Shown here: positions 1 through 7,023 of the stretch, piece after piece | How the letters are laid out: the number at the start of each line of letters is the position of its first letter | Position numbering within the stretch: the first letter of the stretch is position 1 | Source: Tissierellia bacterium | GTDB lineage: Bacteria; Bacillota; Clostridia; Tissierellales; Tepidimicrobiaceae | Length of the DNA: 7,543 nt | Direction: 5' to 3' | NCBI GenBank assembly: GCA_012518745.1 | Contig: JAAYRM010000052.1 | Location: forward strand, 1-7,543 | Notes under the pieces: generated by a model | What the model was told of the DNA's origin: nothing | Seen by the model: only the letters and a program-made list of their open reading frames with translations | Database searches by the model: none | Program-made: the position numbers and the translations under genes

Positions 1-2996
1 ATAAACCATTTGTATTCTATGAAGGGCCTCCAACGGCCAATGGTAAGCCGGGCATACATCATGTTATGTCCAGGACATTGAAGGATTTGGTATGTAGATA
101 TAAGACCATGGAGGGTTACCAGGTTAAGAGGAAAGCGGGCTGGGATACCCATGGCCTACCTGTAGAGATAGAGGTGGAAAAGGAATTAGATCTGAAGAAT
201 AAGCATGAGATAGAGGAATATGGCATTGGAAAGTTTAACGAAAAATGCAAGGAGTCCGTATTCAGGTATGAAAAGCTTTGGAGAGAGATGACGGATAGGA
301 TGGCCTACGAAATAGATATGGATGATCCTTATGTCACCTTGGAAAATGATTATATAGAATCCGTATGGTGGATTCTCGATAAGTTTTTCAAGGAAGATTT
401 TATATATGAGGGGCATAAGATCCTACCCTATTGCTCTCGTTGTGGGACTGGGTTAGCTTCCCATGAGGTAGCACAGGGATATGAGGAGATAGAAACCGAA
501 ACCGTTACGATAAAGTTTAAGCTAAAGGATAGGGATGAATACTTCCTTGCCTGGACCACCACCCCTTGGACATTAGCCAGTAACGTATGTGTAACCGTCA
601 ACCCGGAAGAGGTATATATAAAGGTTAGGCAGGATGACGAGATCTACTATGTAGCCAAGGTTTTAGCTGATAGGGTCTTGGGGGATGACTATGAGGTATT
701 GGAGGAAATGAAAGGCGAGGATCTGGAGTATATAGAATATGAACAGCTCCTCCCATTTGTAGAGATAGGTAGGAAGCAGAAGGCTTTCTATGTAACCTTA
801 GGGGATTATGTGACCACGGAAGATGGTACGGGTATAGTGCATACAGCACCTGCCTTTGGGGAGGATGACTATAATACGGGCGTAAAGTATAATCTGCCAG
901 TATTACAACCGGTGGATGACGAGGGAAGGTTTACCGAGACCCCATGGAAGGATAAGTTCGTAATAGATGCAGATCCGGAGATAATCCAATGGCTAAGGGA
1001 AAACAACAAGCTCTACAAGAAGGAGAAGATGGAGCATAATTATCCCCATTGCTGGAGATGTCATACACCCCTTCTATATTATGCAAAACCCAGCTGGTAT
1101 ATAGAGATGACCAAATTGAAGGATCAATTGATAGAGAATAATAATGGCGTGGCCTGGTACCCGGATTTCGTTGGAGAGAAGAGGTTTGGAAACTGGCTGG
1201 AGAACCTGAATGATTGGGCAATATCTAGATCTAGGTATTGGGGAACACCTCTGCCGCTCTGGAGATGTAAGGATTGTAACCATATCACCAGCATAGGTTC
1301 AATAGAGGAATTGGTAGAAAGGTCCATAGAGGATATCGATGAATCGATTGAACTGCATAGGCCCTATGTGGATGATATCCATTTGAAATGTGAAGAATGT
1401 GATGGCACAATGGCCAGGGAAGAGGATGTAGTGGATGTATGGTTCGATAGTGGTGCAATGCCATTTGCACAGCATCATTATCCCTTCGAGAACAAGGAAA
1501 ATTTTGATAAGCTATTTCCGGCAGATTATATATGTGAGGGGATAGACCAGACTAGAGGATGGTTCTATTCATTGATTGCCATATCTACCTTCGTTATGGG
1601 GGAATCTCCCTATAAGAGCGTTCTGGTAAATGATTTGATATTGGATAAGGATGGAAAGAAGATGTCCAAATCCGTGGGTAATACGGTAGAGCCGTTTGGA
1701 CTCTTCGATAGATATGGTGCTGATGTATTGAGATGGTATCTAATCCATGTATCACCACCATGGTCTCCAACTAGGTTTGATGAGGATGGATTGAGGGAGG
1801 TAGAGACCAAGTTCTTCAGAAGTATAAGGAATGTCTATAATTTCTTCTCGCTATATGCCAATATGGATGATATAGATCCAAGGGAATTTGAGGTAAAGCA
1901 TGAGGAGAAAGAGGAGATAGATAGATGGATTCTATCCAAATATAATAGTCTTGTGAAGCAGGCAAGACAGGATATGGATGAATTCCAATTGACTAGGGTT
2001 GTGAGGGCTATTCAGGATTTCGTTATAGAAGACCTCTCCAACTGGTATATTAGGCGTTCTAGAAGACGATTCTGGGCTACTGAATTGGATGATGATAAGA
2101 GGGCAGTATATCATACGACCTATGAAATACTCGTAGGGATAAGCAAGATGATCGCTCCATTCGTACCCTTTATATCGGAGGAATTGTATAGAAATCTGAC
2201 CGATGGTAAATCCGTGCATCTGGATTATTATCCTGAGCATGATGAAGAACTAATAGATTTGGAACTGGAAGAGAAGATGGATCTGGTAAGGGAATTTGTA
2301 AGGCTGGGTAGGGCATCAAGGGAGGCTGTAAGGATAAAGGTGCGACAACCGATAGGTGAGGTATTGTTGGATGGCAAATATGAGGAAAAGGTTGAAGAAT
2401 TAATACCCCTTATAAAGGAAGAGCTAAACGTCAAGGAGGTAGCATTTGAAGACGATCTAACCCAATTTATGAACTATTCACTGAAGCCGAATTTTGAGGT
2501 GGCTGGTCCTAACCTAGGGCCGAAGGTCAATACCTTAGCAAGGGTGCTTAATGAAATAGATTCCCGTGAAGCCGTGGAGACCTTGGAAGCGGGCGATAGT
2601 TTGACATTGGATCTAGATGGTGAAGATGTAGAGATCACGAAGGATTATGTTGAGATAACCATAGCCTCTAGGGAAGGATATAATGTTACCAAGGGGAACA
2701 ACCTATTTATAATCCTCAATACCACCCTTACGGAGGACTTGCTCAACGAGGGCTATGCAAGGGAATTCATATCAAAGGTGCAGCAGATGAGGAAGAATAA
2801 TGGATATGAAGTTCTAGATAATATAGATATTCGTTACGATGGCAGTGAGGAGATAGCAAAGGCCATCGGAATATATGAGGATTTCATAAAGGAGGAGACC
2901 CTAGCCCTATCCATCAAGAGGATCGATGATGATTCGCTTGAAGAACAGGATTTAAATGGGCACATGACTGGAATTGGATTAGAAAAGGTAGAATAA
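1..2996 (+). CDS. ileS: Isoleucyl-tRNA synthetase, type 2 (IleRS2), 5'-truncated by window edge
   Basis: Cytoplasmic class I enzyme that activates isoleucine with ATP and charges tRNA-Ile. The frame is open from position 3 and already reads FVFYEGPPTANG before the first ATG at 66, so that ATG is internal; roughly 40-45 N-terminal codons lie upstream. Visible landmarks, with residue 1 at base 3: altered HIGH motif GIHH (17-20); CP1 editing domain with the Thr-rich WTTTPW (184-189) and HTAPAFGEDDY (280-290); CxxC pairs at bases 432-443, 1050-1061, 1266-1277 and 1389-1400, probably zinc-binding; RFGNWLEN followed by SRSRYWGTPLP; DVWFDSG; KMSKS (553-557, bases 1659-1673); then the helical anticodon-binding domain. 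RFGNWLEN/YWGTPLP and the absence of the C-terminal Cys-rich zinc finger of type 1 enzymes place it in the eukaryote-like type 2 group, which includes MupA. About 998 codons are visible, fitting the usual total near 1,040. An upstream T-box leader is possible but outside the window. Confidence 0.97.
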   Translation, partial: KPFVFYEGPPTANGKPGIHHVMSRTLKDLVCRYKTMEGYQVKRKAGWDTHGLPVEIEVEKELDLKNKHEIEEYGIGKFNEKCKESVFRYEKLWREMTDRMAYEIDMDDPYVTLENDYIESVWWILDKFFKEDFIYEGHKILPYCSRCGTGLASHEVAQGYEEIETETVTIKFKLKDRDEYFLAWTTTPWTLASNVCVTVNPEEVYIKVRQDDEIYYVAKVLADRVLGDDYEVLEEMKGEDLEYIEYEQLLPFVEIGRKQKAFYVTLGDYVTTEDGTGIVHTAPAFGEDDYNTGVKYNLPVLQPVDDEGRFTETPWKDKFVIDADPEIIQWLRENNKLYKKEKMEHNYPHCWRCHTPLLYYAKPSWYIEMTKLKDQLIENNNGVAWYPDFVGEKRFGNWLENLNDWAISRSRYWGTPLPLWRCKDCNHITSIGSIEELVERSIEDIDESIELHRPYVDDIHLKCEECDGTMAREEDVVDVWFDSGAMPFAQHHYPFENKENFDKLFPADYICEGIDQTRGWFYSLIAISTFVMGESPYKSVLVNDLILDKDGKKMSKSVGNTVEPFGLFDRYGADVLRWYLIHVSPPWSPTRFDEDGLREVETKFFRSIRNVYNFFSLYANMDDIDPREFEVKHEEKEEIDRWILSKYNSLVKQARQDMDEFQLTRVVRAIQDFVIEDLSNWYIRRSRRRFWATELDDDKRAVYHTTYEILVGISKMIAPFVPFISEELYRNLTDGKSVHLDYYPEHDEELIDLELEEKMDLVREFVRLGRASREAVRIKVRQPIGEVLLDGKYEEKVEELIPLIKEELNVKEVAFEDDLTQFMNYSLKPNFEVAGPNLGPKVNTLARVLNEIDSREAVETLEAGDSLTLDLDGEDVEITKDYVEITIASREGYNVTKGNNLFIILNTTLTEDLLNEGYAREFISKVQQMRKNNGYEVLDNIDIRYDGSEEIAKAIGIYEDFIKEETLALSIKRIDDDSLEEQDLNGHMTGIGLEKVE
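51..62 (+). other. Non-canonical class I signature motif GXHH in IleRS
   Basis: The codons ggc-ata-cat-cat give G-I-H-H, directly after the conserved PPTANGKP segment where class I synthetases carry H-x-G-H. The first and third positions are exchanged. The motif binds the ATP phosphates during amino-acid activation. From published work that I recall on Priestia megaterium IleRS2, this exact swap (GXHH) occurs in a subset of IleRS2 enzymes, preserves catalysis and greatly raises mupirocin resistance. The motif is directly visible; the phenotype here is inferred. Confidence 0.9.
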
Positions 2997-2997
2997 T

Positions 2998-3034
2998 AGG
3001 GGATGGGGTGATATCGGATATCATCCCATCTCTT
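2998..3034 (+). terminator. Long hairpin after ileS, probable weak terminator
   Basis: Arms at 3002-3015 and 3017-3030 are inverted copies with a single G.T wobble, and pairing can extend outward to 2998/3034 through further G.T pairs. It begins one base after the ileS stop, the usual place for a terminator. The stem is long, but only a short, interrupted T-rich stretch (tcttactatatt) follows rather than a true U-tract, so termination may be partial or the hairpin may act in mRNA 3'-end protection. The centre carries GATATC twice, so it could also be a protein-binding palindrome. Confidence 0.55.
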
Positions 3035-3076
3035 ACTATATTACAATAAAAAATGCTATGATAAAGGTTTGTTTCA

Positions 3077-3085
3077 TGATATAAT
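3077..3085 (+). promoter_or_regulatory. Extended -10 promoter candidate (P1) for the EF-G-like gene
   Basis: TGATATAAT is a perfect extended -10 (TGn followed by consensus TATAAT at 3080-3085). No good -35 hexamer is seen 17 bp upstream (TATGAT), which is tolerated at extended -10 promoters. Transcription would begin near 3091, giving a leader of about 110 nt that contains the direct and inverted repeats described separately. Confidence 0.5.
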
Positions 3086-3113
3086 CTATAAGGACATCTA
3101 TAAACAATCTATA
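3084..3113 (+). repeat. Three ATCTATA direct repeats next to the P1 -10 element
   Basis: ATCTATA occurs at 3084-3090, 3096-3102 and 3107-3113, so the units start 12 and 11 bp apart, close to one helical turn. The first overlaps the end of the -10 hexamer, and the last lies within a perfect 10-bp palindrome (ATCTATAGAT, 3107-3116). Placement over the presumed start site would suit an operator. The region is very AT-rich, so chance repetition is a real alternative. Confidence 0.35.
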
Positions 3114-3142
3114 GATATCGGAAATATAAGCTCAGATTAGCA

Positions 3143-3164
3143 AGATTTTATAAACCTAAAATCT
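3143..3164 (+). repeat. Perfect 8-bp inverted repeat in the EF-G-like gene leader
   Basis: AGATTTTA (3143-3150) and TAAAATCT (3157-3164) are exact inverted copies around a 6-nt spacer. As RNA this is a weak AT-rich hairpin; as DNA it could be an operator, since it covers the -35 position of the downstream promoter candidate P2. It is not followed by a T-tract, so it is not a terminator. Confidence 0.4.
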
Positions 3165-3175
3165 CTAAATATAAT
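3147..3175 (+). promoter_or_regulatory. Second promoter candidate (P2) for the EF-G-like gene
   Basis: TTTATA (3147-3152, four of six bases matching TTGACA) is followed after exactly 17 bp by consensus TATAAT (3170-3175). The start would be near 3182, about 20 nt before the ATG, leaving room for the AAGGGGG ribosome-binding site. The local AT-richness makes chance -10 matches common, so this is only a candidate alongside P1. Confidence 0.4.
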
Positions 3176-3191
3176 AATAAAAATGCTGGTT

Positions 3192-3198
3192 AAGGGGG
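3192..3198 (+). promoter_or_regulatory. Ribosome-binding site AAGGGGG; leaves two possible starts
   Basis: AAGGGGG lies 4 nt before the ATG at 3203 and 10 nt before the in-frame ATG at 3209. Typical spacing is about 5-9 nt, so neither start is clearly preferred. Homologues, as I recall them, begin with M-K-V-Y, which would favour 3209. Confidence 0.6.
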
Positions 3199-3202
3199 CT
3201 AT

Positions 3203-5266
3203 ATGTCAATGAAGGTATATCAAACGGATAAGATTAGGAATCTATCTCTAATAGGGCATAGCGGTAGTGGAAAGACAACTTTAACGGAAGCTGTATTATT
3301 TGTAACAGGAGCGACCAAGAGGCAGGGCAAGGTAGATGATGGAACGACCGTATCGGATTTTGATAAAGAGGAGATAGCTAGAAAGGTTTCCATAGGAACA
3401 GCAACGGTTCCCGTGGAATTTGATGGCATCAAATATAATTTTCTAGATACTCCCGGATACTTCGATTTCGCGGGGGAGATGTACGGTGCGCTAAGGGTTA
3501 GCGAGGCCGCCATACTATTAATAGATGCTTCATCTGGAATTGAGGTTGGCACTGAAAAGGCATGGCAATATACGGAGGAAAATAGTACCCCAAAGATAAT
3601 ATTTTTAAACAAGATGGATAAGGAAAACGTTAGTTTTATAAAGGTTTTAGATGCAATTAAGGATTATTGTGGAGATAGGGTTGTACCCTTCACATTACCA
3701 ATAGGTGAAGGTGAGAGTTTTAAAGGTATAGTAGATGTGCTCAGCGGGGTTGCATTTGAATATGATGGCAAGGATGCCAAGGAAGTGGATATACCAGCAG
3801 AACTTCAGGGCGAAGTCGATTCAATCAACGAGCTATTGATGGAAAAGGTAGCCGAATCCAATGAGGAGCTACTAGAAAAGTATTTTGAAGGGGAAGAATT
3901 TTCACCCGAGGAAATTAGGCAGGGTCTAAAATCCGCAGTTCAAGAAGGAGATCTAGTGCCATTGATGGTGGGTTCAGCGGAGCAGTCCGCAGGCGTAGAT
4001 CTATTACTAGGAACTGTGCGGGACTATGTACGGGAACCGGCAGGTGTAAATATAGGCTATAAAGGCGAAGAAGAGGTAGAGAGAAAGGTAGCTGTAGATG
4101 AACCCTTCTCAGCTCTAATATTTAAGACCATAGTGGATCCATTTGTGGGGAAACTATCCCTATTCAGGGTTATGTCGGGCAAGATCACAAAGGATAGCGA
4201 TATCTATAATATGAGCAAGGATGATAACGAGAAGCTAGGAGGCCTATTCGTACTCAGGGGTAAGAAGCAGATTGAGGTACCGGAATTGGTAGCTGGGGAT
4301 ATCGGAGCAACATCTAAATTACAGGTAACGGAAACTGGGGATACCCTATGCGATAAATCCGATCCAACCCTATATGATAGGATAGAGTACCCACAGCCAA
4401 CGCTATTCTTGGCAGTGGAACCAAGGACTAAGGGAGACGAGGAGAAGATAGGGGTATCCTTAAATAGGCTTACCGAGGAGGATCCTACCTTCATAGTTGA
4501 AAGGAACTCAGAGACCAAACAATTGCTAATCGGTGGCCAGGGGAATGTACAGCTATCGGTTATAACGGATAAGTTAAAGAATACATTTGAGGTAGAGGTG
4601 GACCTGACCAACCCGAAGGTTGCCTATAGGGAGACTATAAAGGGTACATCCAGCGTGCAGGGTAGACATAGGAAGCAATCCGGTGGAGCCGGCCAATACG
4701 GAGATGTGCATATCAGGTTTGAATCCACTGATGAGGATTTTGAATTCGATGAGGAGGTATTCGGCGGGGCAGTTCCGAGAAACTTCTTCCCGGCAGTTGA
4801 AAAGGGATTATTGGAATCCATAGAAAAGGGAGTCCTGGCTGGATATCCCGTGGTCAATGTGAAGGCCACATTGTTTGATGGATCATATCACCCGGTAGAT
4901 TCCAATGAGATGGCCTTTAAAATTGCAGCATCCATAGCATTCAGGAAGGGAATACAGGAGGCCAATCCCATATTATTGGAACCCATAATGAAGGTGGAAG
5001 TGCTCGTTCCAGAGGATTATATGGGGGATGTAATGGGGGATATGAATAAGCGTAGGGGTAGGATCTTGGGAATGGAACCCCAGGAGGATGGTTCCCAGCT
5101 GATCATAGCGGAGGCACCCCAAGCGGAGTTGTTTGAATATCCGATAGATCTAAGGAGTATGACCCAGGCAAGGGGAAGCTTCACGATGGAATTCATTAGG
5201 TATGAGGAGGTTCCATCCGAAATATCGGAGCAAATTATAGAGGAAGCAAAAGCTGAAAAAGAATAA
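3203..5266 (+). CDS. fusA2: EF-G-like translational GTPase (EF-G2/FusA2 type)
   Basis: A 687-residue, five-domain EF-G homologue near the full length of canonical EF-G, expected in the cytoplasm on the ribosome. GTPase motifs: G1 GHSGSGKT (18-25), a switch I region ending RKVSI where EF-G has RGITI, G3 DTPGY (82-86), G4 NKMD (136-139) and G5 GSA (257-259). The EF-G domain IV core is present (SGGAGQYG; SYHPVDSNE around 561-569), followed by a domain V with YMGDVMGDMNKRRG. GHSGSGKT instead of GHIDAGKT, and Tyr86 instead of the catalytic His, mark the EF-G2-like subfamily rather than the housekeeping EF-G normally encoded with rpsL, rpsG and tuf. Its role, whether auxiliary translocation, recycling or stress function, cannot be read from the sequence. 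It appears monocistronic, with its own promoter region and tandem terminators downstream. ATG 3209 is an alternative start. Confidence 0.92.
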   Translation: MSMKVYQTDKIRNLSLIGHSGSGKTTLTEAVLFVTGATKRQGKVDDGTTVSDFDKEEIARKVSIGTATVPVEFDGIKYNFLDTPGYFDFAGEMYGALRVSEAAILLIDASSGIEVGTEKAWQYTEENSTPKIIFLNKMDKENVSFIKVLDAIKDYCGDRVVPFTLPIGEGESFKGIVDVLSGVAFEYDGKDAKEVDIPAELQGEVDSINELLMEKVAESNEELLEKYFEGEEFSPEEIRQGLKSAVQEGDLVPLMVGSAEQSAGVDLLLGTVRDYVREPAGVNIGYKGEEEVERKVAVDEPFSALIFKTIVDPFVGKLSLFRVMSGKITKDSDIYNMSKDDNEKLGGLFVLRGKKQIEVPELVAGDIGATSKLQVTETGDTLCDKSDPTLYDRIEYPQPTLFLAVEPRTKGDEEKIGVSLNRLTEEDPTFIVERNSETKQLLIGGQGNVQLSVITDKLKNTFEVEVDLTNPKVAYRETIKGTSSVQGRHRKQSGGAGQYGDVHIRFESTDEDFEFDEEVFGGAVPRNFFPAVEKGLLESIEKGVLAGYPVVNVKATLFDGSYHPVDSNEMAFKIAASIAFRKGIQEANPILLEPIMKVEVLVPEDYMGDVMGDMNKRRGRILGMEPQEDGSQLIIAEAPQAELFEYPIDLRSMTQARGSFTMEFIRYEEVPSEISEQIIEEAKAEKE

Positions 5267-5280
5267 TAATAATAATAAAT

Positions 5281-5310
5281 AAAAAACCCGGTAAACTTAC
5301 CGGGTTTTTT
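5281..5310 (+). terminator. Intrinsic terminator of the EF-G-like gene (bidirectional form)
   Basis: The GC-rich inverted repeat CCCGGTAA/TTACCGGG (5287-5304) folds into a 7-bp stem with a 4-nt loop. It is preceded by six A and followed by six T, a textbook Rho-independent terminator 14 nt after the stop codon. The flanking A and T runs would also let it work on the minus strand. Confidence 0.95.
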
Positions 5311-5324
5311 ATTTGCCTTATTTT

Positions 5325-5364
5325 AACCACGAAATGCCATGTTTTGGACATCCGTGGTTTTTTT
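5325..5364 (+). terminator. Second, consecutive intrinsic terminator
   Basis: AACCACG (5325-5331) pairs with CGTGGTT (5353-5359). An inner helix (ATG with CAT, CCA with TGG, one bulged A) closes a 5-nt loop, and a run of seven T (5358-5364) follows. It sits 14 nt after the first terminator, forming a tandem insulator between the translation genes and the surface-protein locus. Confidence 0.85.
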
Positions 5365-5410
5365 ACTTACATAATATGAATATATTTCAATAAAAAGGTA
5401 CATAGTAATC

Positions 5411-5454
5411 AATATAAGAATTATATGGAAATCCAATATTTAGGAATATAAGAA
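5411..5454 (+). repeat. 10-bp direct repeat AATATAAGAA in the surface-gene leader
   Basis: AATATAAGAA occurs at 5411-5420 and again at 5445-5454. Both copies are soon followed by ATATG- or GATATG-like sequence. Each contains TATAAG, a possible -10 hexamer, but no convincing -35 sits 16-18 bp upstream of either. The promoter of the downstream gene must lie in 5365-5480, but I cannot place it firmly. Confidence 0.25.
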
Positions 5455-5479
5455 CTGGATATGAATAGTATTGAAACAT

Positions 5480-5487
5480 GGGGGTGG
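5480..5487 (+). promoter_or_regulatory. Ribosome-binding site GGGGGTGG that fixes the start at 5495
   Basis: GGGGGTGG ends 7 nt before ATG 5495, an ideal spacing. A TTG at 5471 opens the same frame earlier, but it would place the G-run inside the coding sequence and put MKHGGGKS in front of an otherwise standard signal peptide, so it is not the likely start. Confidence 0.8.
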
Positions 5488-5494
5488 TAAATCG

Positions 5495-6988
5495 ATGAAA
5501 CAGTATGTCCGAAATATATTGTCTGCATTATTGGTATTGATATTGGTAATGGGGGTAGGATTCCATTCCTTTAGTAGCAACGGAGAATCTATTGAATTAG
5601 AAAACGCAGAGGAATCCATAGAAGTTATGGGAGTAGAATATGAAGAGCTTAGCTATATAGTTAAATATTTCAAGGATGGGATCGAGCAACCTAAGTGGCA
5701 GAAGGATGGGGAGGTTTCAAAGGATAATCCGAGGATAGAGAAGGTGGAGCATGACAATATGCCAGAAGGATACATCCTAGATGAGAAAAAATCTACGGCT
5801 CTACCCTTTGAAGTGGGCGAGGAGAATAATATCATTGAAGTCCATTATATGAGAGATCCAGAAGTGGAAATAATGGACAAGGCAGAAAAACAATCCACTC
5901 CGGCAGCTATTAGCGAGGTAGAGGATGAGGTTGCGGCAATGGCGGCAAATGGATTGCAGAATCCATATTACAGGGATTCGGAGCTATTCGAATTGGAGAT
6001 GATAGATGATTCTACAAACAATCATACTAAAGCTATTTTTGCATGGTTATATGAGGGGGATTTATATCTAGCTATTGGCTCCATGCATAACAAACCATTA
6101 CAATCAGTTAAATATGGCAATAACCCGATAATAAATAATAATCCATCAAGTTTCCACAGAGCTAATGAAAAAGAGGACCCCTTATGTATAACTGATTCCA
6201 AAATGGAGACGTCTCAGAATTATTATGTAAGCACCTATATCAATAAAGAAAAACCGCGGTGGAATGTGGTTAATCTAGGAAATGTAGATTTGATCTCGCC
6301 ATTTTCATTAGGAGTTGAAGTAGGAGGCGGGGGTCACGATATTATCCCAAAGGATGGCGAGGATAATGTGGAAATTCAAAATTCTGTTCTGGTATATCAT
6401 CGATATGGTGACGAATTAATATTTGATCACAAACAGTCAAAATTTATAGAAAAAGGTGTTAGCTATAGTGTAAGCCCAGTCAACAAGAAGGATTACGAAC
6501 TAGTAGATATAGAAAGGAAGACTGGAGACCATAGCGAGATCGAAAAGGTACCCTTGGGGAATTTAATGGATAACATGCTATCAGGCACCCTGGTAGACAA
6601 AAAAACCGTCTCTATCACCTTTATCTATGGGAAAGTACAGAGGGGCGAATTGACAATAACTAAAGATGTAGCTAATTGTAGGCCACAAGATAAGGAAAAA
6701 GAATTCCATATATTCATACGCGGGGCAGATAAGTTAGAGGGCAAGGTTTACACCGTATCTCTAAAACATGGGAAATCAGCAACAATAACCGACCTAGAAT
6801 ATGGAACCTACACTATTAAAGAGTTAGTACCCATGAATTTTCAAAAAACACCTGCTGAAACAATAACAATTAGTGAGGAGAATCAAGAACAATCCATGAC
6901 CATAATCAATAAACGGGTTAATTATGGATGGTTTAGCGATAGCGTTGATAGGATTAATAAGTTTACGATGGCCACAAATTCTAAATAA
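5495..6988 (+). CDS. Secreted MucBP/Cna-B-like surface protein without a cell-wall anchor
   Basis: This 497-residue protein is not one I can name, but its modules are readable. Residues 1-28 form a signal peptide: basic MKQYVR, then a hydrophobic core ILSALLVLILVMGVG; no clear AXA cleavage box is seen. Residues about 53-119 (SYIVKYFKDGIE to IIEVHYM) resemble the YxVxYxxDG repeats of Firmicute surface proteins. After an acidic, Ala-containing linker, about 150-295 is unrecognised and ends in a VGGGGHD glycine loop. Residues 298-380 (VLVYHRYGD to VSITFIYGK) look MucBP-like. Residues 383-474 look Cna-B/prealbumin-like, with Lys390 (LTITK), Glu443 (YTIKE) and Asn472 (IINKR) where an intramolecular isopeptide bond would form. 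Only 23 residues follow, with no LPXTG, transmembrane helix or basic tail, so it should be released or held non-covalently. It probably forms an operon with the signal peptidase 46 bp downstream. A role in adhesion or matrix is inference. Confidence 0.85.
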   Translation: MKQYVRNILSALLVLILVMGVGFHSFSSNGESIELENAEESIEVMGVEYEELSYIVKYFKDGIEQPKWQKDGEVSKDNPRIEKVEHDNMPEGYILDEKKSTALPFEVGEENNIIEVHYMRDPEVEIMDKAEKQSTPAAISEVEDEVAAMAANGLQNPYYRDSELFELEMIDDSTNNHTKAIFAWLYEGDLYLAIGSMHNKPLQSVKYGNNPIINNNPSSFHRANEKEDPLCITDSKMETSQNYYVSTYINKEKPRWNVVNLGNVDLISPFSLGVEVGGGGHDIIPKDGEDNVEIQNSVLVYHRYGDELIFDHKQSKFIEKGVSYSVSPVNKKDYELVDIERKTGDHSEIEKVPLGNLMDNMLSGTLVDKKTVSITFIYGKVQRGELTITKDVANCRPQDKEKEFHIFIRGADKLEGKVYTVSLKHGKSATITDLEYGTYTIKELVPMNFQKTPAETITISEENQEQSMTIINKRVNYGWFSDSVDRINKFTMATNSK

Positions 6989-7023
6989 ATCAGCCAATCA
7001 TTATATGGGCTATGAAGAAATAC

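Noticed and set aside
1932..2240. 102-codon minus-strand open frame inside ileS
   Set aside because: It is antisense to the anticodon-binding domain and shows no independent coding signal.
66..2996. ileS starting at ATG 66
   Set aside because: The frame is open upstream to the window edge and encodes the conserved FVFYEGPPTANG and the HIGH-equivalent motif, so this ATG is internal.
3220..3612. 130-codon minus-strand open frame inside the EF-G-like gene
   Set aside because: It is antisense to the conserved GTPase domain, with no domain of its own; it is a by-product of codon bias on the other strand.
4204..4611. 135-codon minus-strand open frame inside the EF-G-like gene
   Set aside because: It lies wholly antisense to a well-conserved gene, is Ser/Pro/Leu-rich in the manner of a shadow frame, and has no recognisable domain.
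5421..5440. Near-palindrome ATATGGA/TCCAATAT upstream of the surface gene as an operator
   Set aside because: The arms match only with an unpaired base and the surrounding sequence is highly AT-rich; too weak to claim.
5471..5494. TTG 5471 as start of the secreted protein
   Set aside because: It would place the GGGGGTGG ribosome-binding site inside the gene; ATG 5495 has a 7-nt spaced site and begins a standard signal peptide.
5801..5818. LPFEVG in the secreted protein as a sortase signal
   Set aside because: It is at residues 103-108, far from the C-terminus, does not match LPXTG, and is not followed by a membrane helix and basic tail.
6990..7015. AGCC/GGCT hairpin between the surface gene and sipW as a terminator
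   Set aside because: Only four base pairs with a long loop and no T-tract; the two genes look co-transcribed.
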